Assembly (NCBI GenBank): GCA_037176845.1 | Contig: JAYKXP010000022.1 | Coordinates: 558,001-622,000 of the forward strand | Reading direction: 5' to 3' | DNA length: 64,000 bases | Source of the DNA: Paramarasmius palmivorus | Taxonomy: Eukaryota; Basidiomycota; Agaricomycetes; Agaricales; Marasmiaceae | Shown here: one piece after another, positions 46,479 through 57,507 of the stretch | How the letters are laid out: each line of letters begins with the position of its first letter | How positions within the stretch are numbered: the stretch's first letter is position 1 | Position numbers and translations under genes: made by a program | Notes under the pieces: model-generated | The model's database searches: none | The model's input: the letters and a program-made list of their open reading frames with translations, nothing else | What the model was told of the DNA's origin: nothing

Positions 46479-48419
46479 GAGCAGGAGCGGACGGAAATAG
46501 GGGCTTTGTGCCGGAAGTTCGATAGTGGGGGTTTGGCAGCTGGAATGAAGATTGCCCAAAGGACGCCTTGCGATTTATACGATCAGGAACCTGCGCCAAC
46601 AATCGGAAGTAAAAAAAGCGCGATCTTAGCCGACGGTCCATCAAGCTCTGTGCACATAGTAATGATTATGATAAATTGATGCTTGATGGACAAGGAAAAG
46701 CTAGGACATACCGCAGGCCACGCGCTCCGCCCTTGAGTATGAGATCTAGTTATTGCAGTGAAAAGCCCCATGGGCACTACACAATGGAGCATAAATCAAT
46801 TGATGGGACGGGAAGATGGAGAATGTTAAGGCGTACCTCAGTAAGCACTAGTCGCACAGTCGCACAGTAACCCCCGACGCCCGCTCCATTCGGGGGGCCA
46901 TGCCCGTAACTGACCAAGTACCCGGGAATCGAGGATCTCGCGCCAGGGTGTACCCACAATGCTTGGAAGCCTTTGGCTACATAGGTTACTTCTAACTTCC
47001 TCTAACGAAAACAAGGACTCGAGTTTGGTACGAGTACCGGTCTATGAGTATCAATTTGTTGATCAAGTGATCGCATTGCATTGTCAAGGGACACCATGGC
47101 GACGAAATGGCTATGCATCGGTGTAGATCAGTCTCCCAATGACGCGCGTGTATAGCAGTTTGTGAGCGCTTGAGCGCTCGGGATTGGACGTTGAACCTCC
47201 AAAAGTGACAAACCACATAAGGACTAGATTCTCCGTTGAAACTTGAAAGCGTCGAGTAACTAACACGAGAGGCCAAGCTAAACCCTGTCCGATTGTTGGT
47301 ATGGTCCTGAATCCTGATGGCTCACGCCTTGTGCGTTCGGCCAACAGGGGACGGGGTCCCATAGACTCTGTGTCCCGGCTGCTGTGCGATTCGATGATAT
47401 TTTCTGGGCTATACATACATGTAAACTCCAAACACCCAGGATAAGTATGACGAAGAACGCGCCTTCTTAAAGCTCATGACTCCCGTGTATCGCCGCTTCT
47501 GAAGCAATAAGCATGGGGGGAAAGTTTGCCTCGATAATAAGATGTAAGAGTGCAAAAAAGGCTTGATGAGTCGGGTGAAGTACAGACCAAGAATAGACCT
47601 GCAAAGCCTCCGACTGACAATGTCCATCAACGATATTGATAGCAAGGGAACAGAGCCGCAGTTACTAGCTACTGTTCGGAACCATGGGCCTGAGGATTAA
47701 CAAGATATACGTGTGGGGGGCCGGCTGTAAAGAATCATGATGAACATCATTATGATTGAACACACTGTGCCGCACCATATGCACTACTGGTGCCCTTCAG
47801 ATTCGTCCACCAATAATCACTACCACAGCATAGTAGATGCATATGGAGGCAATCGGTGTCTCTGATGCTTTCCCTTTTTAACAGGATCTAGTGCTTGGGT
47901 TCTCCGTCGCATTGGATTTGCTGGAGACTTCCTTTGAATCCTGATCAGAAAATAGAATCTTTTAATTAGAGTTTCGGTAGAATACTCACCAGTGAGCTGT
48001 GTACCGAATATTGCTCTAGTCAGGCTCTAGTCGAGCGCTACAAAGTTACATGAGGTTACATGCACGTTCTAGTGAAGAAAACGAAAGGTAGCGTGACAGG
48101 TCACAGGACGCCGAGCCGACCGCGCGAATTTCTGTCACTTCTCCCGTCGTATTACTACCATGGCCAATGACCATAGTAGTTTCCTCTTTTCTCAAAATCG
48201 ACTCAAAGGACCTGAACGATGGGAAAACACGAATTGCAAATTTACTCGGGTTGTACCGCTATCTCTGTTGCAACCCCACGAAATCTCCTTAAATTCAGGG
48301 TCCCGAAATGTCGTCTGACATCCAAATCTATCATCTAATTCAACGCGAAGGCGGGCTTCAGGTCATATCGACATAGTGGGTAACACTGGTAAATTGCAGC
48401 CCTTTGATACCACACTCCC
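46479..48419. other. Long gene-poor stretch
   Basis: About 1.9 kb with only short, unsupported frames. An imperfect hairpin (AATCATGATG to CATCATTATGATT) occurs at about 47731-47757. The stretch separates the 5' side of the peroxidase gene from the 7TM pair. Confidence 0.45.
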
Positions 48420-49822
48420 ATGTCGACCCCGATCGACTCAAAGGAACAGGACATACTTTGGCTTTTTGGCGAGCGAGCGGTATGGAATACTGTCAGTGGG
48501 TTCGTTGAAAGTGGATTTTGGGCTGTCTATGTCGCGTTGTTGATTTTTGCGATACGGATTCAACTGTGAGTAGCAACTTCCTCTCTTACTGATTACGAGC
48601 CTGACAGTGTATTCTGCCTTTACAGAAAGAAAGGCTTTCGGAATTGGACCAGCATTGTCCTCCTTCTTGTATCCGTCTTTTTGTTTGCATCCTCGACAGC
48701 CCTATGGACCATGTATGTCCTCACCTTACTCAACCAGTTTCGCGGTTTCTTCCAAAAGTATCCAACCTCGGACATAGAAGGCAGAGTCGCACACGTCAAC
48801 GTCGATAAGACCGTGCTTTGGTTTCCAGAAGAAACTCTGTTCCTCCTCAATGTGGGTCTACTTACCTTGTTCGTCGGCTATAGTTCGCACTCATCTCGGT
48901 TTCAGATGATTGTTGGGGATGGGGTCGTGATATGGCGGGCATGGGTCCTGTGTGGCAATACTCGACTACAAAAACTGGTTTACATACCAATAGCGATGAT
49001 GTGCATATCGTTCGGTGAGTCTCGTCACAGCCCTCCAGACATCACATGATTCTGATAATATCGCAGCGTTCGTAGTGATAACTTTGGATTGTCTCGGAAA
49101 CGATGGTTTCGGTGGCCAAAGTACAGAGTCTAGCGGTTCAAAGACCTGTCAATGGGGCGAGCCTATTGCATGGGGCATCTCTCTATTAACTAACATCACG
49201 TCGACAAGCATCATTGCGATTCGAGCATGGTATGTGCCTACGCTTTACGATTCTAACACTCGACTCAGCTTCGCATGTAGGGGACATCATCGGTTCTTAC
49301 GCAAAACGCTAGGATCCAAGCGCCAAAGATCTCAAAGTGAGAAGATTCTTCTCATTTTGGTCGAGTCAGGGTTTATTTATTGCCTGTTCTGGGTATGTTA
49401 TTCTCGTAGATATCAGTGATATCATCAAAAGCTGAAACGTTTCTCGAAATAGATGTCGCAACTTATTCTATTTTTCCCGGTCATCTTTGGTACTGCAGCT
49501 CAGAGAATGTATTCCATTCTCAGTGGGATGGGAGATCAAATCTCGGTACGTGCCCAATATGTCTATTAATGGGCTTGAAAGAAGGCTTACCGATCTTTAG
49601 GGATTATACCCCACTTTAATCATCATATTAGTCAACTTACAACGCAGCATGTCGGATGATCCAGAGTTGTTGGCCTCTGCGAATTTCCGGAGCGGCGTCT
49701 TTTCGAGCGTTCACTTTCGGACGGATATTTCCAGTACGGAAGGTTCCACAACAAGAACCGACTCGGATAAGCCTGTCGAGCTTTCGCCGCAAAGCCCGGC
49801 TCGTTCTCTCAGTGTTGTATGA
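48420..49822 (+). CDS. Seven-helix membrane protein, tandem copy 1
   Basis: A multi-pass protein of a type common in mushrooms and of unknown function. The ATG at 48420 reads MSTPIDSKEQDILWLFGERA. Hydrophobic helices include ESGFWAVYVALLIFAIRIQL, SIVLLLVSVFLFASSTALWT, MIVGDGVVIWRAWVLCGN, VYIPIAMMCISF, EPIAWGISLLTNITSTSIIA and EKILLILVESGFIYCLFW. Then come QLILFFPVIFGTAAQRMYSI and LYPTLIIILVNLQRSMSDD. The C-terminal tail is Ser/Thr-rich and ends LSVV at TGA 49822. Six or so short introns are removed. The motifs IVGDGVVIWRAW and QRSMSDDP are shared with the next gene. The layout resembles a GPCR, but no known receptor family is evident. Confidence 0.75.
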
Positions 49823-50205
49823 CCTAGATGTTTATTTTTTGGTGTAACACATGATATAACTTGTCCGAAGTTCGGAAAGTGTATGACGGGTGTAATCTTG
49901 AGCTTAAGTGCGTGATTGTACCCGATGGCTTCACTGACCTCCCAGCTTTATCCTCAAGACACCAAGAAAGTCGTAGTGCGGATAATGATGTCCACTTTAA
50001 GAATTACTTTATCATCTCACCACCAATACGACAGGCAGATCCCGCTTATGTCCGTAGTCAGCAGGAGTACCTTTAGTGGCTAGATTAGGTCGGTGGCAAA
50101 GGTGTGTTCTGGTGTCAATTGGGGCACGATGTTGATACCCCAAAGATATCGTCCTTGCACTCAGGTGGCACGTAAAATTTAACGCACACGCCACGCTTTC
50201 GAATG

Positions 50206-50212
50206 TATAAAA
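50206..50212 (+). promoter_or_regulatory. TATA box of 7TM copy 2
   Basis: TATAAAA lies 44 bp upstream of the start codon at 50250. Position and sequence fit a core promoter element. The stretch 49823-50249 contains nothing else that I can support. Confidence 0.5.
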
Positions 50213-50249
50213 TCCGAGCCCCTTCTGCGGAATTTCATCTCACGCTTCA

Positions 50250-51650
50250 ATGCCTCTCCGCGAAGAAGAAAGGGCTATCTTCATTGAATTTGGACAACGA
50301 GCCATATGGAATACCATCGGGGGGATAGTTGAGAGTGGATTTTGGGCAATATATCTGGTATTGTTCGTATTCGCAATCCGAATTCAAATGTACGTGTTCT
50401 GTGTCAGAAATTGTCGTTGCCATATACTCAGACCTCGCCTACTATTTAGAATGCGAGGATTCCGGTCCCCAACTACGATAACCCTGTTGGTGATCTCAAT
50501 CCTCCTATTTGCATCGTCGACTGCGCTGTGGGCGATGTTTGTGTCTACACTGCTCTCGCAGTTTGGTGGATTCTTCCTGGAATCCTCCAGTTTAGACTTG
50601 GAGGTTAGGTTTGAGCGCGTCATGGCAGAGAGGACCAAGTTATGGTTTTCGGAAGAAGCACTTTTTCTGTTCAACGTATGAAACTTCATTCCGAACGCCA
50701 TCCGATATTTATCTTCCTACACTACAGATGATCGTTGGCGATGGTATCGTGATATGGAGAGCACGGGTTCTGTGCAGTAATACCCGCATCCAAAAGCTGG
50801 TCTACATCCCGATCGTGATGTTATCTAGTTCTTTCGGTGAGCTCTCAGAACGAGGGAGTTATTCTGCACCTAATTCACGAGGTATACCGTAGCTTTTGCC
50901 ATCATCACTTTGAACTGCCTTGCGACTGAGGGTTTCGGCTCCCAAAGTACCGAGTCGGACGGTTCAAGAACGTGCCAATGGGGAGAGCCCATTGCATGGG
51001 GAATATCTCTTCTTACGAATGCTGCATCAACAAGCCTCATCGCTGCTCGAGCGTGGTATGTTTACGTCTTAGTGTGCCAGCAAGATTTCTACTTACTTCG
51101 AGCAGGATGCATCACCGTTTTCTTCAGCAGTCTCTCGGGGCTTCCCGAGGCAGAACTTCAAGCGAGAAAATCTTACTGGTACTGGTTGAGTCGGGTTTCA
51201 TATATTGCCTCTTCTGGGTATGGCCTTAATTCATGCCATTTCTCAAAGCTGATACAATCGTTCTACGGTCCTCAGTTATCTCAACTTATTTTATTCTTTC
51301 CTGTAGTTATTGGTACACCGGCTCAGAAGGTATATTCGATTCTCAGCGGGATGGGGGACCAAATTTCGGTCAGTATATCATTCTATTCATATTGATCAAT
51401 AGACAACTGAAGAGAGTCGCTCTAGGGACTCTATCCTACTCTGATCATCATCCTCGTGAACATGCAACGCAGCATGTCTGATGATCCTCACCTTTCCGGG
51501 TCAGCCAATGGCGTTACATCGGCCCCATTGGCTACTACTCTGAAGTTCACGTCAGCTACTAGCACAGAAGCAACTCGGAGCAGTGGAGCAAACAAGCCTG
51601 CTGAATGGATGCTACCTAGTCATGTTCATTCGAAAAAGAATGGGTTGTGA
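50250..51650 (+). CDS. Seven-helix membrane protein, tandem copy 2
   Basis: Paralogue of the gene 0.4 kb upstream on the same strand, with matching exon borders. The ATG at 50250 reads MPLREEERAIFIEFGQRAIW. Shared blocks are VESGFWAIYLVLFVFAIRIQ, LLFASSTALWAMFVSTLLSQ, MIVGDGIVIWRARVLCSNTR, CQWGEPIAWGISLLTN, EKILLVLVESGFIYCLFW, VYSILSGMGDQIS and LYPTLIIILVNMQRSMSDDP. The C-terminal tail diverges (Ser/Thr/Ala-rich, ending HSKKNGL at 51650). The frame is intact after splicing. Confidence 0.75.
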
Positions 51651-51852
51651 GCCACTTATAATCCTCAAGGGACATAGCCCCGACGAAGGTCGGCACTCTA
51701 CGATAAAGTGCACCATTACAAGCATGTATTACAATGCGACGGATAAATAAGGTATTACATATCCCAAAGAATGTTACCACTAAAAGAATGACAGGTATCA
51801 TGAGAGAATAGCAGAGTGCTAGCCAAAGGCCGGTGTTGATTATTGTGTGGCA

Positions 51853-52975
51853 TTAGATTTGCCACGGAACGAAGACCTGATTCCAATTGAATTCACTGCA
51901 GTCCCAGATTTGAAGCTAAGAAGATATTCAAGTCAGCCTCCGAGAAGATGATCCACAACGCACAAAAAGACGTACCTCAGTGCCAGGCTCCTGTTTACCG
52001 TCAGTGATATCGAGACACTTGTTGTGTCCAAACCATTGGATTAAGCTGCCAGACGGGGTCTTTACCCACTGCTGATTGGCGCTTCCCTCGACGCAAGACC
52101 AGATTTGCACCTTCTGACCGTTGGCGTCGTTACCATTGGGGACGTCAAGACACTTTGAGCCATCATATGTTCTGATTGGGCCCGACCAGGGATAATCTTG
52201 CATAACCCAAGTCTGGTTGCCATCGGGGTACAATTCTGTGAAATTGTTATGGGTGGCGAGAGCGACAGGGGCGCCGTCAGCGTTGGCGGTAGCTACCATG
52301 ACGGGGCGGTCAACTTCGAGCTTAGCTAAGATAGGAGTGTACATGTCAGTTTCACAAAAGATGGATTATTTGGATGCACATACGATCAGGTTCCCCAGCC
52401 TCGATGTAGACGGTATGAGCGGTACCCTCAGCTGTGATACCGAAGAACCTCTGGTTAGAGTTGTTATTGCCGCATTCCCAGATCTGGAGCTGGTTGCCGT
52501 TGGTCGTCGACCCATCGGTAATATCGATACACTTGTTCGACTCGACCGACCTGAAGGTGTTGGCGGTTGTTGAAATCCATTGTTGATTGGGGTTAACAGA
52601 GTCGCAAGTCCAGATTTGGAGTTTCGTTCCGTCAACTTTGTCACCGCCTGTGACATCCAAGCACTAAAAGCTGGTTACTGAGCATGAGATTAAATTCGTA
52701 TAGACAAGAGGACAGACCTTGTTCTCGAAGATTGCAATAGGTGCAGGACCCGCTTCAAATTTGTCAGGAAGAGCAACTCTCCAAGCTCTGTTGTCATAAG
52801 CGGCAGTGCTGCACTCTTGGATCACGACGGGGGCTCCATCTCGGTCCTCTGAAGCGACAATGCAATATACATTTTCCTCATCGCCGGTCCCTGATGTCCA
52901 TCGAGTTTGAAGCTGGAAGGGATAAGCAGCTGCGAGGGCGACGAAGGCCGAGAGGGTGAGGATGCGTGCGTGCAT
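51853..52975 (-). CDS. Secreted ricin-B-fold (beta-trefoil) lectin-like protein
   Basis: A secreted carbohydrate-binding protein with two trefoil-like regions and no enzyme domain. The ATG at 52975 starts a signal peptide (MHARILTLSAFVALAAAYPF). Trefoil repeats with QxW-type signatures follow: ENKCLDVTGGDKVDGTKLQI, NPNQQWIS, NKCIDITDGSTTNGNQLQIW, SKCLDVPNGNDANGQKVQIW and ANQQWVKT. The last exon, reached through the intron at about 51907-51966, gives LQIWDCSEFNWNQVFVPWQI and TAA at 51853. Four exons are seen. Such proteins bind galactose- or other sugar-bearing glycans and often serve in defence or cell-wall interaction; the actual ligand is unknown. A TATA-like box lies about 90 bp upstream. 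Confidence 0.88.
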
Positions 52976-54160
52976 CAAGACTAGGAATGAGTGGAAGTGA
53001 GGGGTCGTAAACTGAGACGCTGGTATTACTATGAGGAGACGTTTCTGTTTCCTAACTGACTTTTTATACCAGCACCAAATCGCAGCCCTGTGATGGTCTC
53101 CATCAAATTCAGGAACGAATGAGCGTGAAACTGAAACCGGGCGAGGTACTTACGGTCAGTCTTAGCCGGATTACCTATTTTCTCGACCGTCATCATCCCA
53201 GCCCGTTTCAATAGGATCTCGAACCTTCTTTGCCAATGCTCAACAACGGTTGCTCCTGGTTGCTCTCGACCGTGAGCTGAAATTGGTAAAGATCTCGATA
53301 AAGATCAAGGCGCTGCCCGACAATGGCCCGAGCCCGTTTTCCTCTTCGCACAATGGGGAATCGAGTCCGCCAGAGTACAGCGAGTGGGCCGCCATTAAGT
53401 ATCATAGTTCTCCAGTGGATCGTCGATGGTTTTATCCGAAACAACAGGGACAGCAATCCCGATGACGATTCTGACGGCTTGACCCCATTGTTACTGTAGT
53501 CTCCCCTAACCCCATTGCGGCCCAAGGGATAGAACGGCAAGTGCAAAGACGGTCGAGCAGTCCTGCTGACAGCTGTTGCAGTCGTGATGACTGTAGCGAC
53601 ATTCACGTAGAATTTCGAAAAAAGGTTGGGGATCGTAACTGGGGTGAAAGAGCCAAAGTTACAGGTATTTGCAGGATGAAGAAAGGAAGGGACAGGATGA
53701 AGGGAGCTCTATACGCATTTGTTCCAAGGAATATCCAGCAGGTGAACATGATGATGGAAGGATAACTCTCGGGCGCTTTCGTTGGTTGCAGAGGTCGTAC
53801 TAAGCGCTCATGCATGTACGCATTTTCCCGTAGCTACCAATTCCGTGACGGTGTCACTGTGACTTTCTGCACTTCCTCTCCTTCAATCGACCGAAGACTC
53901 CCAGTCAAGCTCGGACTATAATTCTCACACATGCATACATTCTTCATACGTGCTTATCCATCAGCGACTTCCATTATGCCCGACCCACAATTCTGGGCTT
54001 TGATGACGGACGCAATAGATATCTCGTCGTCATGGACAAAGCAGCATGTTACGAGCAAAAGGTCGGACATACTGAAGAGTTACCGAAAACCTTTGTTTCC
54101 CAACTTTCATCACGACCGCGAGCGGCGCCATTCTCTCCTTTATAGCCCACGTTGACCGTG
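52976..54160. other. Divergent intergenic region
   Basis: Apart from the lectin promoter no gene is supported. A plus-strand 74-codon frame (53931-54155) starts with ATG and ends only five bases before the start of the MARVEL-like gene. It could be an upstream frame in the leader, but nothing shows that it is translated. Confidence 0.45.
53061..53068 (-). promoter_or_regulatory. TATA box of the lectin-like gene
   Basis: TATAAAAA on the minus strand lies about 90 bp upstream of the lectin start codon. The assignment is based on sequence and position. Confidence 0.45.
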
Positions 54161-54939
54161 ATGGATTTAGCTACTTTTCGGATTGGGTTGTATGGGATAT
54201 TGGTGCGTCTTCTTTCTTCCATCCTCGATCTAAAAACGCCTCACATTGAATTATGGACAGGTGTTGATTTCTGTTATCCTCCTTGGGCTATGTGTAGCCC
54301 GGCTTCAGTACACGACCAATTTGCCTTCGGGAGACACTTTGAACAACGGGGTCAACTTCTATGGCAAGTCCCATGCAAATCTAACTGCGGGTGCTTTGTC
54401 TCACCTACCATCTCTGGCCTTTGTGCAGATCCTGTCATCATCGAATTGCTGGTTACGACGTTGGCAACGTTGGGATGGAGTGGTTTTATGTGTGTTGATC
54501 CTTCATTCCGAGCACAAACACACGAATTGACTCATATATCCATTCTAGAATTGTGCTGTACTTCAAAGATCAACCAAATTCAGTCGTCAAGACCTATCGG
54601 GAAGAACTCGTAGCGCTTATCGTTATATGGTTACTTTGGCTCGGAGGATCCGCTGCTGCGTCCGTACGTGTCGATACATATCGAGCCTTGACATATTCAC
54701 TGATATCAGTATTATATCAGGACATTTGGGGAGCACTGACATTCTGTCAGCAGTATCAACCATGCCAAATTCTCTCTGCGGTACTAGGAATATGCTGGGT
54801 TGGATTCTTCATTCTCACCACCATATGCGGCCTGAGCGCAAAACTACACTGGGAGCATGGGGGTTTGAATGTTCCCTTGGCAAGGCGGAACTCGGGAAAA
54901 GAGAAGGTGCCGGCAAATACCATGGGTGTAGCAGTATGA
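54161..54939 (+). CDS. Four-helix MARVEL-like membrane protein
   Basis: The start ATG at 54161 reads MDLATFRIGLYGI. After an intron the first helix continues LVLISVILLGLCVARLQYTT. The second helix region, DPVIIELLVTTLATLGWSGF, lies behind an intron (54364-54428) whose donor is GCAAGT after TATG, a perfect GC-type donor; without removing it the frame stops soon after. The third helix is LVALIVIWLLWLGGSAAAS and the fourth LSAVLGICWVGFFILTTICG. A conserved Cys pair (TFCQQYQPC) lies between helices 3 and 4. The cytosolic tail ends TMGVAV at TGA 54939. Four helices with this spacing fit the MARVEL fold of membrane-apposition proteins. The family call is by pattern only. Confidence 0.7.
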
Positions 54940-55112
54940 ACACCTCCAACAGAACATGTATACCCAGGATGAACAAAGATTAACCTGTACAGTAGTCTAT
55001 CCCTTGATAAGTTATACCCCTACAATCGGTGACTTATGATGCTATCCAAGTCCCGATGTTGTCCACTCCCTTTCAGACCTAGGCACAACCGCACCACCAC
55101 GGAATCTCGAAC

Positions 55113-56677
55113 CTAGCCCGAATAGTGCAAATAGTGCCATTCATCCTTATCCGGATCATAATCGCGCGGCTCCAATGCAAACCCGTGGCGTTGAAAGTTG
55201 GCCTCCTCTGTCCATCGAAGCTGTGCCAGGACCAAGATCAGTACCACAGCCATATCACCATGGTGTTCTCACTCACGTAGATCTCAACGCCCACGACATG
55301 TAATAACGTAGCTATCCATAGAGCCATTCCCTGTGTAACTCGTATGGCAGAAGCACTTCCCAGGTCGCCTTCGTTGTTTGAAGCATGCACAGGAACGTAG
55401 AGGCTACCGTTGGTCAGCGAACCTCCCGAAACGTTACATTGAGGGAAACGTTCTGTCAGAATTGATACGTCCTTGAGCACGAAGAGAATCTCGTCGCAGC
55501 GCCACAACTGTATCAAATCAAGATCGACAATAGTCGCATCAGTTCCTGAGTTGCCAACAAGAAAGATATAACGCACAGAATAATACGACCCAATATCAGT
55601 GATGATTTGACCTGCAGCCAACATGATCAAACGAGCGGATATCACTGTACAGAAGTAGGTGACGCCTCCTGTGAACATCATGAGCATGACAGCTGAGGGG
55701 CAACAGAACAAGATACGAACGAATCATCCACTTCCTGTGCAGCCTCGTATTCTTCTTCACATTCCAATACCCGATCAGCAAGGGGATGATAGTCATCAAT
55801 GCGAGGATGTAGTACGCAGATTGAGCGTTTATTTCGCCACCGAAAGACCGCCTTGAGATGATTCCGCCGCAGACATTGCCTACGATGAGAGTGACGAGTA
55901 CGAAGTAACCTACAGCAAGTGAATACAGGTCGACATTCAGTGAGTATGCGGCGACAGACCGTTGATACGATGTAGGAAAACATATTTCTGAGCGGAGGCA
56001 TCAGTTATGAATGGCTTTGTGGCCAGAAAGTGCACACACCCTTCGAATTGCAGGTAAGAACTGTAGCCCGGAGAAAATACCTCCGACTTAGAGTGTGTCA
56101 GACAGCAAAAGGCGTCAGATCGAGAACAGCACGCACGAATAGTGAGATAGATGTGGATGATGTAGTTGTATTTGTAGAGGGGCATGTTGAACCAGAAGAA
56201 TTCGCCTAGGAGACGAGGTGAGACGCGAAAGACATGGCAAATAGCAGGTGCTTACCGGGGACGGTCCATGAACGCATTTTCACTGGATCCATAAGTGCAG
56301 AACGAGCCAAACAAAACCCTAGTAGTGCACCAGGGAAGATGAAGACTTGACGATGAAGGTAAGTCGGCCGGGTGTAATTAGACATGTTGGCGGAGCTACG
56401 CACATAATAGTAGACTGTATCTCTCCCTAAACCCGGTTATCCAACTAAGAGACATGTATAGTGAGCCGAGTGTGCTTGTCTTCTCGAGTCGCGGGTCGTT
56501 TGACGAGGACGCTTGAAGAGGAACAGATGAATTTTGTCGCACGGGAGTTAATGGCATCGTAGACTGTTGCATAGGACTCTTGTTATAATATGTTTCTCGC
56601 GAAGAGGCCGACCGTATCACATAGGAGCTGCGTGCATTTGCGGCCTTTTCTGTATCGATTGCCATGTTGCTCGCCAT
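55113..56677 (-). CDS. DUF2306-like multi-pass membrane protein 2
   Basis: Second local paralogue. The ATG at 56677 gives MASNMAIDTEKAANARSSYV, then a Ser/Pro-rich N-terminus and LGSLYMSLSWITGFRERYS. Helices and motifs match gene 1: FIFPGALLGFCLARSALMDP, EFFW after a GT-AG intron, IHIYLTI, GLQFLPAIRR, VGNVCGGIISRRSFGGEINA, QSAYYILALMTIIPLLIGYW and NVKKNTRLHRKWMIR. A LWRCDEILFVLKDV block, VTQGMALWIATLLHVVGVEI and FALEPRDYDPDKDEWHYLHY complete it, followed by the stop at 55113. The gene is intact as far as checked. It is on the minus strand, facing the MARVEL-like gene tail-to-tail. Confidence 0.72.
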
Positions 56678-57507
56678 AGTGGAGGGGAAAGAGGTTTCGG
56701 CCGTTTACCGGTGGGAGAATACTCCTTTATATTGGGACTCCAAAGTTCTGTCATCATCTTCTTCTGAAACAAACACCCCGGGCCTTAGACTGAGACTCAC
56801 ACCAATGCACTGGTTAGTGAGTATTCGCTAGTGGTTAGAGCGCTGATATAAGTATGTATAAATGGACCAGACTAGTAGACATTGCAACAAATGCTCACCA
56901 GATTTCCCTATCAAGTAAACCCGAAAATTTTCCTCCGGAATAGTAGTTGTTTCGTGTTCCCGTCCAACTGAAGGGTGGCGCCCTAGGTGGTGCGTATCCC
57001 GCTCATGAAAGCAAACGGCAGTGGTGGTGGTGGTTCATGAGAACCCGGCTATTCCTTGGCTATTTTGGTTGACGTCATAGTGAGATACCGTGACCAATAT
57101 TCTTCTGAGTCTTTACATAAACAAGTACATTTTAGCTGCTTCTAAACGATATCAATACTGGGGTATTTCGATTGATTCGGACGGCCTGTGACCTGTGACC
57201 TCGCCATCCGGATTTTGAGGTTCGGATGGGGCGCTGGCGGTCTGTGACCGCCGAAAAATTTCGGATTTGGCGTCCAGAACCTGCTAAATTTGGACGAAAA
57301 TTGGGCGCTTTTCGGTGGTCACATTCCGAGGCAATTCGGACAGGCCTTCCGCGGCCTGTGACCATCCGAAAAAGTTCGGAAATTTTGACCCTTGTGACCT
57401 GTGACCATCCGAATCAATCGAAATACCCCAGTAGCCATACTTGGTCGGGAAATTCGTCGAATTCCATACTGCACGGCGCGAGTCTTCTGAGTTAACGAGC
57501 TACTTAT
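56678..57507. other. Intergenic region hosting the MITE-like element
   Basis: The region lies between the start of DUF2306-like gene 2 and the stop of pseudokinase-ARM copy B. Apart from the inverted-repeat element at 57157-57431 no supported feature is seen. Confidence 0.5.
57157..57431. mobile_element. MITE-like element with perfect inverted ends, TA flanks
   Basis: The sequences at 57155-57180 and 57408-57433 are exact reverse complements over 26 bp, starting TACTGGGGTATTTCG. Taking the outer TA on each side as a target duplication, the element is 275 bp, with ends CTGGGGTATT and AATACCCCAG. It has no coding capacity. The inside is GC-rich and carries several copies of CTGTGACC (near 57187, 57194, 57243, 57355, 57395 and 57400). 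Short size, perfect inverted repeats and TA flanks fit a non-autonomous Tc1/mariner-type MITE. It lies 77 bp beyond the stop codon of pseudokinase-ARM copy B. Confidence 0.8.

Noticed and set aside
46557..46627. Upstream exon MCTELDGPSAKIALFLLPIV for the heme-thiolate peroxidase
   Set aside because: The donor and acceptor around it give a phase that does not match the peroxidase frame and runs into a stop.
47731..47757. Imperfect hairpin in the long intergenic stretch
   Set aside because: The arms are short and imperfect; no adjacent T-run or gene end gives it a role.
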